Part shown: positions 22,906 to 34,224 of the stretch, one piece after another
Layout: every line of letters starts with the position of its first letter
How positions within the stretch are numbered: position 1 is the first letter of the stretch
Assembly: GCA_022570795.1 (NCBI GenBank)
Contig: JAKUDP010000013.1
Span: forward strand, 1-64,000
Direction: 5' to 3'
Source of the DNA: Sphaerulina vaccinii
Lineage: Eukaryota > Ascomycota > Dothideomycetes > Mycosphaerellales > Mycosphaerellaceae
DNA: 64,000 nt
Notes under the pieces: model-generated
Database searches by the model: none
The model's input: only the letters and a program-made list of their open reading frames with translations
Told to the model about the DNA's origin: nothing
Position numbers and translations under genes: made by a program

Positions 22906-23805
22906 GGCAGGACAAGGATACGAATGGCATCAAAGTATTAACATGACTAATAATGCTCCGACTTGTTCCACATTTTCAGGCTTACAGAGCGTCCTAAACG
23001 AGACCATACGATCAGAGGACGATGAAATCAGGCACTCTTACAACCTCGCATCTCTGTTCAATGTTTGCACGGCGTACCAACAGGCACATTTGTTGTACCA
23101 CGGTTCTGTACACAATGTCACGACAGATCAACGAGAACGGCACTTCCAGGTTAGGAGTGTTGTCTGGGCGGTCAACTTTCTGACTGCTGACGACGTGTGA
23201 CCTAGGTCTAGGTGCAAGCTCCAGCTGCACTCGACTCAGTTTTGGCGCACTCACGAACATTCCACCGATCGCCGAAGAATGCAGACCACATGGCGTAGAA
23301 ACAGTTCGCATGCGATCGGCACGCTTTGACACGAGGAATGCACACGAAAGACAAAGGCAAGCCGTACTCATTTCAACACAATGGGCGATCGTTGCAGTTG
23401 AAGCTCCTCAACAGTCCTTCGGCAGTTCAACTCCAGAACATTGAGCCAATGATCATGTCAAGCTATACGACAGTTGCGATCAGCGAACTCGGGGAGCACC
23501 TGAAGCCAATTGAGCAGCCAGATCGTGGTCGCCCAGCGAAGCAGAGCAGCAGCTCAGCCAGCATCTTCATACGAAGCCCAGCGCCCAGCCCATCACCAAC
23601 AAGGCCAGGAAAGGCAATTGGCACTACAAAAGCTCAGAAGTTCACTTGAGAAAGAGTGGGATGCAAACTTAAGAGTGCCGAAAAGCCGTGTGTCAGATTC
23701 AAGCTTAGCTGTATCCTGGTCCATGGCATCGTGTCGTGGCCGCGCTCGGCCTACATAAGCACACGAAGTATGCGTTGATTTTCAGATCACAACAAAGCAA
23801 CAGCT
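22906..23805. other. Intergenic, nothing identified
   Basis: Normal composition with several short ORFs but none convincing. The last few hundred bases are the presumed promoter of the methyltransferase at 23,806. Confidence 0.45.
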
Positions 23806-24677
23806 ATGGCGACCAACGGGCACGTTCCAGACTTTCGCGAATACGATGAATTCTTCAATATGCGAACCGTAGCAGACGAAGCAAGTCATGTTATACCATA
23901 TCTCAAGCCGAACTCCCGAATCATCGATGTAGGCTGCGGAATTGGCTCTATTACATTCGACTTCGCTCGAAGGTGCCCTGAAGGATACGTTCTAGGTGTA
24001 GACTATTCTGCTGGTATGCCGATGTCGACTGTCCCGTTCGTGGTCAGATCTTGCTCTAACCTCCCGCCCACCATATAACAGACTCCATCCGCATAGCCAA
24101 CTCCCGAGTAAAAGCCCTTGGCCTCACAAACATCTCATTCGTCCAAGGCGATGCAACAAACCTCTCAGAATCCATCCCATCAGATTCCTTCGACATCGCA
24201 CACTCCCACCAAATGCTCATCCACCTCCGAGGCGACGAACCAGTCCAAGCTTTAAAATCCATCCGCCGCGTAGTAAAACCCGGAGGAATCCTAGCAACAC
24301 GAGATAATCATTCTCGTTTCATCTATCCTTCAACCCCAGCTCTCGAACATAATTACGAACTCTTCAAAATTTTGGCTACAGCGAGGGGATCTTATCCCAA
24401 CGCAGGCCATATTAATCATGTATGGATGCACGAAGCTGGGTTTGAGTGGGATAGTATTCAGTTTGGAGATGTTTGTAAACCTTTTAATTCGAAGGAGGAG
24501 AAGTTGGTTTATGCTAAGCAGTTTGGGGGTTCTTTTATGAAGACTTTTGGGCGCGAGCCGATGGGTGAGGCTGAGAGGAAGTGGTTGAGGGAGTTTCAGA
24601 AGGATCTGGGGGAGTGGGCGGAGAAGGATGAGGCGAGGTTTGCTTGGTATGATGGGTGGGTTGTTGGGACGAAGTGA
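23806..24677 (+). CDS. UbiE/Methyltransf_11-like SAM-dependent methyltransferase
   Basis: Two exons (23806-24013 and 24082-24677) separated by a 68-nt intron with a GTATGC donor, CTAAC branch and CAG acceptor. They join in frame (YSA-DSIRIAN) to 267 residues. SAM-binding motif I is IIDVGCGIGSITFDFA (about 44-59), motif post-I ends in VLGVDYSA, motif II region is SFDIAHSHQMLIHL and motif III is VVKPGGILATRD. Such enzymes methylate small molecules (quinones, sterols, secondary metabolites); the substrate cannot be read from the sequence. There is no signal peptide or membrane segment, so a cytosolic location is likely. It stands alone between unrelated genes. Confidence 0.88.
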
Positions 24678-25091
24678 GTTGTGAGGTGTTGCGTGGAGTG
24701 GGGAGGAGTTGTTTAACCTATTTGGTGTAGATGAGAGAGAATTTCAACATCTTCTTCACTTCGCTCTTGTCTGTTATGTCGGTTGCGAGATTTCACCTGT
24801 ACTGCGTAGGTCCAATTGATAGCGAGATCAGGGCACGCGCTGCTCCGGTTGCGCCAGAGGCCGAAAGTCCCCGTGACTTCCACATATCCTTTTATGATAC
24901 TTCGTCTCCTTCTGTTATGTTCTGTGAGCGTCCGCTACTGCTGCATCCCTGCTCCATACAGACGATAGCTCATCTCGAATGATGCTCGCCCACATCCGTA
25001 GTCCATTCTCAACCGCTGCACAGTGTAAGCCGTCACCACTCAGAGACACGGTCACTTCTCTCAACGGCAGGCAACGGAAATTCAGCAGACC
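24678..25091. other. Intergenic, nothing identified
   Basis: About 400 bases between converging genes. No feature supported. Confidence 0.5.
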
Positions 25092-26546
25092 CTATGCCCA
25101 GTGGACTATCTTCCACTTGGATTTGGCGACATCATGCATATGAGAATCCTCATAAAATTTGCATTGCAGAGACGCATGCAGCTTGCGAACTCCTGTGAAA
25201 GCACGGACTACTGCAATGGATTCTGAAGGCTGGTGATGGAAGAGATCATCGCCTCCACTACCCATGTTAAGACCAAGTCGCAACTCTTGAACGAGCGCAA
25301 CATTTTCCCTTGGAAGCTTCGTCGCGAATGCGTGCAAGGCTTTCGAGTCTCGGAAAGAGAAGCTGTTGCGCGTGTAGATGTCGGCATGAAGCTCACCGTA
25401 CAGCTGCCGGCAGACAAAGAGTAAAGCAAAAGGCCAGACTGGCTCCGGCGCGTCACTATCGGCTTCTCGCGGCCAGTGGCATTCCTGATGTCGGATCTCG
25501 TGGCGTGGGCAATACCCAGATCCGCGTTCTTCTATCCACTTCTTGGCTTCTGAATGATCGTTCCGAGTTTCGTCGACCCGGCAAAGTTTGCGCTTGAAAC
25601 CATCTCCCTTACTGAATTTGTAGCCCTCGTAACTACTACTACCTTGATAGCCATCGTCATCATACTGGACGTGGACATTGCCCCAAGGTAGAGCCAATTG
25701 GTATATCCAGTCACGAAGTTCGCGTGGTAGCGTCAACAACGATGCGGGACCAGTCTGATTGTTTAGTACGCAAGGCTGATTATGTCCAGAATGTTGCGGC
25801 CTACTCGCAAGACGCTTTCGAATATTGCGGGACCGGGATCGTAAGTGCTTGATGTATGCTTCATCAGCAGCCGATGAATCTGTCAGGAAAGTCGTCGAGG
25901 GCTCGGACTCGATCTGGTGTCGCGAAGGAGGCTTTCCAATTCTCGCTGCTATGATTTTGCGCTTCCCATCAAGCTTAGCTTGTATTTCTCTCATGATCCT
26001 TTCGTTCCTGGCCAGAATGAGACCAGGCTGCTCAGGCAACGGCTCTGAGTCACTCACGTCGGGCTCCGAATCATATGCCCTTTCTTCAAATCCTTCAGTG
26101 GTAACTGCTGACTGTGCTTGCACGGCCGATTTAATAGTCATCGCTGGACAATCTCGCCCGCTTGACCTAGCAACTTTCACTGCACGATTTGACGGTGCCT
26201 GCATTGCTGGTCTGGTACCCTCCGCTGATCGTGCGGCCGGTCTCTGCACATTTGTGTGAGGACATCTTTTGGGAACCTTCGCTTTCAGTTCCTCGTCAAG
26301 TTCACTGTCCGCAGCTGTGATTCCAGCTCTAAGCGATACAGCGGAAGCAACTGAGCGCTCGATGTGTTCCTCGTTTAGTGCTAGACGTGCCTTGACTTGC
26401 TTGACACGTTCTTCAGCCTTTGTCAGAATAGCCTTGAGCTGCGAATTGGTCTCTCGTAGGTGCTTGATCTGTTCTTCATTTGCTTTAAAGGACTGCGTGA
26501 CAGTAGCCGTACTCTCGCGTGCTCTTTTCGGTGGAGGGTCAGCCAT
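25092..26546 (-). CDS. Hypothetical protein with coiled coil and LPRELRD (F-box/2EXR-like) motif
   Basis: 484 residues from the ATG at 26,546 (MADPPPKRARES). The frame is open further, to an ATG at 26,717, but that extension looks like 5' leader. Residues about 15-80 form a probable coiled coil (NEEQIKHLRETNSQLKAIL and following). A Ser/Arg/Glu-rich linker comes next, then a LLTLPRELRDWIYQLALPWG motif. That motif is the hallmark of a large fungal family with an F-box-like or 2EXR-like start, usually followed by a variable domain of unknown role. Possible bipartite basic signals near the N-terminus (PPKRARES) suggest a nuclear location. F-box function would imply ubiquitin ligase contact, but this is not established for the family. 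No intron is needed. Confidence 0.65.
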   Translation of the reverse strand: MADPPPKRARESTATVTQSFKANEEQIKHLRETNSQLKAILTKAEERVKQVKARLALNEEHIERSVASAVSLRAGITAADSELDEELKAKVPKRCPHTNVQRPAARSAEGTRPAMQAPSNRAVKVARSSGRDCPAMTIKSAVQAQSAVTTEGFEERAYDSEPDVSDSEPLPEQPGLILARNERIMREIQAKLDGKRKIIAARIGKPPSRHQIESEPSTTFLTDSSAADEAYIKHLRSRSRNIRKRLASRPQHSGHNQPCVLNNQTGPASLLTLPRELRDWIYQLALPWGNVHVQYDDDGYQGSSSYEGYKFSKGDGFKRKLCRVDETRNDHSEAKKWIEERGSGYCPRHEIRHQECHWPREADSDAPEPVWPFALLFVCRQLYGELHADIYTRNSFSFRDSKALHAFATKLPRENVALVQELRLGLNMGSGGDDLFHHQPSESIAVVRAFTGVRKLHASLQCKFYEDSHMHDVAKSKWKIVHWA

Positions 26547-26770
26547 GCTGCCATGGTTTGTGACTGATGAGTTGTTGAAAGTGCGATCTGGAGAATGGAT
26601 GGACGCGTCGAAGAAGTCGCGTCGAACGGCAACTGACGGCCTCAGACAATGAACAAGGTCCTTAGGGTTACCATAAACATGCGGGACGACAGTATGTATA
26701 TCACTTCGACTGTTCAAACTTATAGTATAGTGATCTTATACTATGCCCAATATGTTTGAGTAATCATAGG

Positions 26771-27455
26771 TCAACACCTCGGACTATCACCTGTCCAAAG
26801 CATACAACATCTTCTAAACCCTGGCCTCACCAAACCTCTGACATCTCTATCATATTCCATCTTGCCTACATGCCACGAACCAAGATTTTCTGCTTCCACC
26901 TCTTTGAAGCCATGTCTTCTATACCACTTCTCATCGTCACGCAGAGTCAGCATTCTATCATCTCACTCACGTCTAACTTCCCAACAGATTATTAGGTATA
27001 TAACTTACTGGTCCATTCCATTTAACATCAGCATAACACGTCAAACTAACACTTTTGCCCTCTTTTCTCGCCCGTTCAAATACAGAATTAAGCAGCACTT
27101 TCCCCAATCCCATGCGTTGAAATTCCTCCAGAACTGCGATTTCATGGATATAGATCGTACCATCTCTTGGCACAGCTGCGATCATGTCAAGAGGCTCTCC
27201 TTCCAATTCAGCAATGTAGACTCTTCCAGGACTCAACCATTCTTGCCAGAGATCATCGCTTACGCGACCGAAAGTCTTGCTTGTAGAGGCTCCTTTGGCT
27301 AGGTCTGCGAGTTCGGGTATTTTGAGGAATCTCTGGAGGGAGTTGATCTCGATTGTGTGGATGAGGGGGAGGTCTGAGTGGGTGGCGAGGCGGAGGGTGC
27401 AGTTCTTGTTTGATGGCCTTGCTTGACTTGAGACTGGAGCTTCTGGAGTAGCCAT
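26771..27455 (-). CDS. GNAT-family N-acetyltransferase
   Basis: Two exons (27455-27009 and 26926-26771) joined across an 82-nt intron with a GTAAGT donor, giving 200 residues. The join is supported by WNGP-WYRRHGFKEV, the usual bulge before the last helix of GNAT enzymes. The acetyl-CoA binding motif A is IAVLEEFQRMGLGKVLLNSV (Q-x-x-G-x-G at QRMGLG). The N-terminus, LRLATHSDLPLIHTIE, is the usual start of the fold. GNATs transfer acetyl groups from acetyl-CoA to amines or protein N-termini; the substrate here is unknown. No targeting signal is visible, so it is probably cytosolic. Confidence 0.85.
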
Positions 27456-27720
27456 GTTGATGTCAGTAGCGTGTTGATCTCGGGTTCGAATTAGATGTGT
27501 GCTGCGATGTGGCGGACTAAGATATGAAGTATGACTAGCCTGGATTGGTAGAGATTGTTAATGGGACTCTTATAGCGCATGCGAAGTGCTGCCGAGACAC
27601 ATCGATGGGGCGATTGTGTGTATATCGTTTATGTCGATCATATGTGCTCTTTTCTACACGATGAACGAAGCAATCAAGGAGTGTGGTTTGATATTATACA
27701 AGAAGCTTCCGATCATAAGT

Positions 27721-28608
27721 CTAGAACTGGTTGCAGATGAGTCCTTGCTCGAGCTGACAAAGTCGTTAGCTACCATTCAGATTCACAAGATTGAAGGGTA
27801 CTCACGATGGGAATCTTGCAGCAGTTGGCAGTATGTCCACTCTTAGCACAAGTCTGCTGGAACTGCTGAGCAGATGTGATGGTGCCAGGAACTATGATAT
27901 AGAGTCAGCGTGTGAGTAGGCGACATGAGTGAGAAAGTCTGTACCGTTGCCGCACGACAGACCAAGAAGTCCGAGCACATTGGCCTGGCAGCACTGAGAG
28001 AACCATCCACTTGGGCAGACCTGAACAGGGTAGCCTCCGCTGCCGCCATTACCACCATTGCCTCCGTGACCTGGCTTTCCTGGCTTGCCTCCGTTGCCTC
28101 CATTGCCGCCGCCATACTTAGGTGGGCTTGGTCCTTTGCTGGGTTCTGGTTGATATGGAGACTGGCTCGATGAGGTAGGTCCATACTTGGGCGGTTGTTC
28201 TGGAGACTTGCTAGATGAGGTAGGATATGGCTGTTCTGGTGACTTGCTCGAGGAAGGAGGTCCATACTTTGGAGGTTGCTCAGGAGACTTGCTGGAAGAA
28301 GTGGGATATGGCTGTTCTGGCGACTTGCTTGAAGAGGTAGGTCCATACTTGGGTGGCTGTTCTGGCGACTTGCTAGATGAGGTAGGATAAGGCTGTTCTG
28401 GCGACTGGCTCGAAGAAGTAGGGTACTTTAGTGGAGTCGTTGGCATCACTGGCGATGATGAAGAGCTCGGCTTGTATGGCGCTGGGGCCGGCTTGTATGG
28501 CACTGGGGCTGGAGCTGGTTTTCCACCACCGTAAGATGGTGGCGGGCCATAATTGGCGAGCGGACTGGCTGCTGCCAGAGCAGCGAGGAAAAGGACCAAG
28601 AATTGCAT
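27721..28608 (-). CDS. Class II hydrophobin with long repeat-rich N-terminal extension
   Basis: Three exons (28608-27945, 27891-27806, 27753-27721) with introns of 53 and 52 nt give 260 residues. A signal peptide (MQFLVLFLAALAAASP) leads into a Pro/Ser-rich region with three 27-residue repeats (about 74-154) and then a Gly/Asn-rich stretch. The C-terminal 63 residues form a class II hydrophobin. Its eight Cys start at 198 with spacing C-x7-CC-x11-C-x16-C-x8-CC-x10-C, ending near QGLICNQF. The usual first gap is 9-10, so this one is two residues short; the other gaps are standard. Hydrophobins are secreted, assemble at air-water interfaces and coat the cell wall. The extension is about 180 residues, whereas ordinary class II proteins are about 100 in total. 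It may anchor the protein in the wall matrix (inference). Confidence 0.9.
28150..28428 (-). repeat. 81-bp tandem coding repeat in the hydrophobin gene
   Basis: Three nearly identical units of 27 codons (YPTSSSKSPEQPPKYGP followed by x-SSSxSPxQP) plus a partial unit before them. The units differ at very few residues, so they expanded recently or are homogenised. Copy number is likely variable between strains. Confidence 0.9.
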
Positions 28609-29508
28609 GTTGATGAACGAAGGACTATGTTAGAATTTGTGAATGCTGAAATGGAAAGAAAGGATGCAAGTGCTGTCGTTGATGAGAACGTACTCAGGTA
28701 TGAGGAGCTTGGCTGCTTTATGGTATTGTTGCTGCCATCTTGCGGCTCCTTGATGACTGTGCAGGACCGTATACGATGCAGTGCTAGTCAGATGCATCGC
28801 ATAACCGGAAATGTTGTGGATACAATACGAGTAGTCCGAGTGGTATAGGAGTCCATCGTGGAGGACTTTGTAAGAAGTCGCCGAAAGGGGTCTGTTCCAT
28901 GACTGTGCATAAGCTTCATGACTGGATATAGTACAGGAGGTCTGCACGTTCTGCCAAGACCAAAAAGTCTGCGAAACTAGTAGGTATCAAGTAAGCAAGT
29001 GTCTCCGAAAGGCGCGGATGTGTTCGAGTAGGTCTGTCTGTGAGCTCGTCGGCATAGCGAACCAAAGCCCAGCGAGACATTGGAAAGGAGAATGCCATCG
29101 GCCTACTAATGCTTACCTCGACTCAGTTCTGGATGAAAGCTCGCTTCTTGAGGTAACAGTATGCCGCCATGTTTATAGAAACAGTGAAGCATGTTTCATG
29201 TCCAATTTCGCGTCCATAGTGCTGGTGTAACAGTCGCTAGCGTGGCATATATGCGTGGCATAATATGCGTGTCGAGTCATGCAACACGGCAGTCGGCAAA
29301 TGTCTCCGAGGGCTGTGCATGAGGTGAATTGTGCTGAGAGAGTTGTTCATTAGCGAGGTTTGGTAGATATTCAGAGAGTGGGACAGTACTTTGTTGGCCA
29401 GATGCAGTAAGTATCTCTGATCCGCCTTTTGCTGTGAATTGCTGCTGTCTGCGCTCGCGGCGCCTTGGAGTGTTCTGCCCCGCAGAGAGATATTCATCAG
29501 AATGGTAC
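28609..29508. other. Intergenic, nothing identified
   Basis: About 0.9 kb holding the hydrophobin promoter and the 3' flank of the nicotinamidase. Only short ORFs without domains. Confidence 0.5.
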
Positions 29509-30222
29509 CTAACCACTGCCGACCTTCACCTCTTTGAGGATATCAGAGTCCATGGTGATGATCCGTACACCAGCCTCTTTGAGAGAAGATCTCGTCTTGT
29601 TCAAGCTCTCTTCGTCTTGGTACACGGCTTTAGTGGCATCTTCGATCACGAATGTCTTGTAACCAGCCTCCACGGCGTCAATTGCTGTGGCCTTCACGCA
29701 GAAGTCGTAGGCAAGGCCCACCACAAACACGTGGTCGACAGGTCCCTTCGAGCCAGATCCGGTCTGTAGGACCGCCTCTAGGTTGCTCTGGCCCATTCGT
29801 GGGCTCCGGAATGGTGGCCCAAAGGCGCTGTAAGACTCCACGCGCCTGTCTTCGCCTTTGGTGACGATTTGGTGCAGCCTGGACTTGGCCAGTTGCGGGA
29901 TAAGTTCAGCCCCAGGACTTCCTTTCACACAGTGATCTGGCCACAAGGTAGACTCTTGAACTTCCTCTGCGTTCTCCGGGTTCTGGATCGTAGCACTGTG
30001 TGAAAAGGGCTGTGTGCCTGGGTGATTGGAGGCGAAGGAGATGTGATCTTGAGGATGCAGGTCCCGTGTAGCGACTCGGACTCTCCAACCCGGCCAGCTG
30101 AGCAGGACATTTATCCAGGCCACGATACCTCTGCCGTCCTTGACTGCCAGTGCTCCGTCTGGTGGGCAGAAGTCTTCCTGCATGTCGACAACGATGAGGC
30201 CAGCCCTCATCGTTTGGTCCAT
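29509..30222 (-). CDS. PNC1: Nicotinamidase
   Basis: 237 residues from ATG 30,222 (MDQTMRAGLIVVDMQEDFC). The frame is open to an ATG at 30,363, but that 47-residue extension is not typical of the family. The isochorismatase-fold features are clear: catalytic Asp in VVDMQEDFCP, metal-site region TRDLHPQDHISFASNH, LWPDHCVKGSPGAEL, and the nucleophilic Cys in VVGLAYDFCVKATA, followed by VIEDATKAV. Nicotinamidase converts nicotinamide to nicotinate and ammonia in the NAD salvage pathway. It thereby lowers nicotinamide, an inhibitor of sirtuins. Usual location is cytosol, nucleus or peroxisome; no PTS1 signal is present (C-terminus KVGSG). No intron is needed. Confidence 0.92.
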   Translation of the reverse strand: MDQTMRAGLIVVDMQEDFCPPDGALAVKDGRGIVAWINVLLSWPGWRVRVATRDLHPQDHISFASNHPGTQPFSHSATIQNPENAEEVQESTLWPDHCVKGSPGAELIPQLAKSRLHQIVTKGEDRRVESYSAFGPPFRSPRMGQSNLEAVLQTGSGSKGPVDHVFVVGLAYDFCVKATAIDAVEAGYKTFVIEDATKAVYQDEESLNKTRSSLKEAGVRIITMDSDILKEVKVGSG

Positions 30223-33200
30223 TGCGACGGTTCTCTCCGAATTCGAAGGGACAAATTCAGGGCGTCTCGTGGTTGATGTCGATGGTATGGAAGTTGTGGT
30301 GTGGCGGAGACGGAGACATGGAAGGCGCATGAATGAGTGGGTCCGCTTGCTTGGCGCGTCCAAACTTCCTCACCTCGCGTCTCAGCCTCGCTCCTTTGTC
30401 AACTCGACACCGCGACGAAGAGATCCATGTACTCGACTCCTTCACACCACCACCAGTGACCTGTTTGCGATACGAAAGAGCCACGAAGATGAGGACTTGC
30501 GGCATGAAGGCATCGCCGGCAGACTGCGGGTTGAGCAGCAGAAATCGGCCACACAACAGTCGCTCTCTGAGCCGGCACACAGCTCGCGATAGCGAAGTCT
30601 TGAGTTTCTGCACTGGCTGTGCTCTCGGGGGCGTAGATGATTGAGCCAGCGTGGAGAAGAAGAAGAAGATCAGCGACTGAACATGCAAAGCATCTCATAG
30701 CACTCTCAGGAGTAGCTCACCGGACACCGCCAGTGCAGTTTCCGCCTAGCAGGGAGGCAGAGCGCCTCGGTGTTAGCACGAGCATGGAGAGAGCACTGCC
30801 AAATGGCCTGATGTACTATGTCCTCCGTCGAGTCGCTCCGCTCAGCGAGCCTAGATTCGATTGCGAATTGGTGCCGACCATGAATGCGTGGACATACTGG
30901 CATGCCTAGAGAAGCTGCTCCTCTGGTCTTCAGTTAGAGGTTGTCACTTCTATATGTCGCGATAGATCTCAGATCTGCTGCGAAATGTCTTCGCCGACCT
31001 GTCTGTGCTACCACAGGCATGGAAGACACCTTGACCTAGGAGAGGCATCTCTGAATCTGTGTAAGTAAGCTGGTCCTACTCCTGTCAATTACTTGTTCTC
31101 CATGGTCGCAGGAAGCTCGCGTCTGCACAACGTGTGGGAACTTGGCATCATGGAAAGAGAAGAGTTGAAGAGTCACGAGCCGCGCGAGGCAGCTTCACCC
31201 GCAGAAGAGCTATTTACAGCCCGAAGGCGCTCTCTGCCATGTTGTTGTTGTTGCTGTCTCGCACTGGTCAGCCATACATTGGCGTGGCTCGCACTATATG
31301 CCAGAGAGACTTACGATGGTGACTAAATCCATGGGATGTCTGGGAGGCCCAGAGCAGGGTGCAGAGCCTGCAGGTACCCTACAACGACTTAGCCTATGAA
31401 AGCATGGGCGAGAATCGCTAAGCTCTGATACACTCACCATACTGGCTGCGGCTCAGCACCTCCATGCAGGAGGCGCAGCCAAAGTGGCTCGGAGCCGGGA
31501 AGAACTAGGTTCTAGTTTAACGATGTGGCAAAACAGTGATCAAGGCACACAACTTACGAGCACAAGAACATGGCTGCATGGCAGGGCGCCACCCTCTGCC
31601 GACAGGCACAGCTCGACCGAGAACAGACTATAGTATGCTTAGTCATATACACATACGACATACACTAGGCGTTATATCTTACATCCGGAAGGACACAGGC
31701 CCGGCCGCGCCGCACATGGTCCAGTAACCATGAATACACATCTATAGAGGCATGAGTCAGCATCATTCTCCCGTATCTGCTGTGAAAGCCCCACCGGGTT
31801 ATGTGAAGCGCTGATAGCCTGGTCGGCAGACCTGGGAACGGAGAGCAGACTGGATCCAGGAGCCCGATCCATGTGCGCAGCAGTCTCATGGCCCGGAAGA
31901 ACGATGACCTCTCCGAGACACCTAGCGACTGCGAACAGGTCACAAGCAGAAGCTTAATGCCATAGCTGACGCCGATGGAAAGGAGAAGAAGGTCATCATT
32001 GCCTTATCCCTAGTTCGACAGCATGGCTCGCCAGGCAGTAGTATCTCCAATTACCTAGCTCGAGCCAAATCCGGAACTGACTGGATCCACGATGCCATAG
32101 AAGACGCAGTCCTTGCAGAAGCCATAGGATCAGCTTGAGGTGATGTATATCTGCTTCTTCTGGCGATATGCAGAAGTGCCGTAGTCTCCGGCTCAAAAGG
32201 CTTGAAGCGATGGCTTGTCATATTATCCCGAGACTGCGCGGCGCTCATCACCAGGCAGAGACCTCCGTGATGCGAGGGCATGCTATACGCAATGCGATGT
32301 CCTTCGGCTATGACTTGACTCTCCTGGCTGGCTCTTTTTCCTGCCATTCGCTGGCTTGGACTCCTCGAGGCGTGGCTGTGGTGGCGGAACTGGAGATACT
32401 TACAGTGCTTGCTGCTGCTGTTGTTGAGGTTGGACTACCACATCCCTGTCAGCACTCTCTCCTGCTCCTCATTGCTCTGCTGCTCGACCAGGTCTGAATG
32501 CCGGCGAGCTTCTCACCTTCACCGAAATGCAACAGCCCGATCTCTTGAGCTCTGAATCCAAGCTGCCTGCAGTATGCCCTCAATACCGTGGTTGACCTCG
32601 CCACTGAGGGAGACTGCCGCGCTTTGTGATGGACTCTGCTGTTCGAGCGGCTGCCAATTTGGTGGGAGGAGTCAACTTACGGAAATGTGTTCGCTGTTCG
32701 CTTCACGAATCGCTCGTCAGTATGGTCTCAATCTCCTGTCACCGGGGCCTACTCACTGTGCCTTGATTGCCGAAGAGCGAAAGGAGAGAGATCAAAACAG
32801 AGCCGCGAAAGTTATTCATACAGGCGGACAGTCCCGCGCCTACATCAGCTTCACATGGGACTTGACCGACTCTGGCGGCACAGCATGGATTGCTTTACAA
32901 TGTGTTTCGCCAGCGCTGCGCGTCATACACGACTACTGTCCAGCAAGATCTTGGGACCTGTAGGCATAAGAGCATCTGCTTGCCATACATCCAGCCGCAA
33001 CTTGTTCAGCAGCGCAATGCTTGCTCAAAGGGACATCCGCTGGCTGTGAGAGGCTCACAAAAGCTGACGCTAGTGGGTACTCGCGCTAATGCACAAGCAA
33101 GCATTGCGCCGTTGGTGGACCACTCTTTGCCCAGTATGTTCACATTTGCAGCAGGACACGAGCTCAACCCACCCAGTAAGTCGATACTTCCAGAACGATC

Positions 33201-33480
33201 TACTGGCAGCAGCTTTCTACCGATCTTCTATCGAGGCGACGACACATTCACATCCTCAACGCATCTTTCTTTGAGCCAGACACCTCAGGTTGTTTGTGTG
33301 TTCAGTCCACTGTGGAAGACCTCGTCTGGCTTGTTTGTGTCTGTGACCTCCTTGTTCTACCAGAGCATCTCAAGCATCCAGTGTCAATCCTGTGCACGCC
33401 TCTTCTCTCCATGCGCACACTCACACCACGCCCACGATCATCAATATCGCTCGCAAAAAGACACAAATACATCAGAAACA
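30223..33480. other. Long intergenic region, nothing identified
   Basis: About 3.2 kb with normal composition. Many short ORFs overlap on both strands, but none has a domain, consistent codon use or splice sites that I can support. The last part is open in frame with the SprT-like gene from 32,890, but this stretch reads like a leader. It may hold non-coding transcripts; none can be shown. Confidence 0.45.
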
Positions 33481-34224
33481 ATGGCGCCCTCTCCCTCTCC
33501 TTCCTCCGATGGCCAGTCCTGCGCCGAAAAGCACGCTGCAATGATCGTTAACTCCTGGTGCACTGAGGTTGACGCCGAAGGCACAACCCGCGCGATCTGG
33601 AACATCTGGGACATTCCGGGATGGCGTACGCTCGGCACACTAAATCTGACGGCGACGCAAACACCAGACCCGTTCATTGATCGGACACTCAAACTATTCG
33701 ATGATCTGTTCTTCCAAGGCGAGCTGTCCCCGGTCCGCTTCGAATGGAACACTGTACTTCCCAACGGAAGACTAGGGCAGTGTGGGCATGGCCGCTCCGG
33801 CGAGCTTGTGATACAGGTCAACCCACACCCCCCGTCAAAAGCACCCGGTGAGGATAGAGCGTGGAGTATTGTTGGTACTCTGTTACATGAATGCGCACAT
33901 GCTGTTTTCAAGCGTTCTTGCGCTGATCTCAACCCACCTCACGATTTCCACAACGAAGACTGCGCTGAGAGCATTGGAAGGACAGGCCATGGTTTGGCAT
34001 GGGAACACTTAGCGCGAGATGTCGAAGAACGCGCACAGAGACTATTTGGAATATACGAAGGTGATGTGGACTTGCATATCGACCGTTGCATCGGCAGGGA
34101 GCAGGCTAGTCAGGCCTCGGTAGCGCCGCAGGCTCAAGTACAGAACTTAGACAGTGGGCGGAAGAAGACCACAGGCAAGAGTGTCAAGTATTGGGAGGAT
34201 AGGCGTGCAAGACTCATGCGGTAG
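33481..34224 (+). CDS. SprT-like zinc metalloprotease domain protein
   Basis: 247 residues from ATG 33,481 (AAACA before the ATG), intronless. Central features are LFDDLFFQGELSPVRFEW, the usual start of the SprT fold, LGQCGHGRSGELVIQVNP, and the zinc-binding HExxH helix LLHECAHAV. Further His residues downstream (HDFHNEDC, GRTGHGLAWEHL) include the third zinc ligand. The C-terminus is basic (SGRKKTTGKSVKYWEDRRARL). SprT-family proteins include SPRTN/Wss1-like enzymes that cut DNA-protein crosslinks, but many fungal members are short and unstudied. This one lacks visible ubiquitin- or SUMO-binding parts. Upstream in-frame sequence is long but looks non-coding. Function beyond a zinc protease fold is not established. 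Confidence 0.8.
   Translation: MAPSPSPSSDGQSCAEKHAAMIVNSWCTEVDAEGTTRAIWNIWDIPGWRTLGTLNLTATQTPDPFIDRTLKLFDDLFFQGELSPVRFEWNTVLPNGRLGQCGHGRSGELVIQVNPHPPSKAPGEDRAWSIVGTLLHECAHAVFKRSCADLNPPHDFHNEDCAESIGRTGHGLAWEHLARDVEERAQRLFGIYEGDVDLHIDRCIGREQASQASVAPQAQVQNLDSGRKKTTGKSVKYWEDRRARLMR

Noticed and set aside
28150..28428. Direct repeats as a CRISPR-like array
   Set aside because: The repeats are in-frame codons of the hydrophobin linker with no unique spacers, in a eukaryotic gene.
32890..33480. N-terminal extension of the SprT-like protein
   Set aside because: Open by chance; composition unlike the domain, and a good ATG context exists at 33,481.
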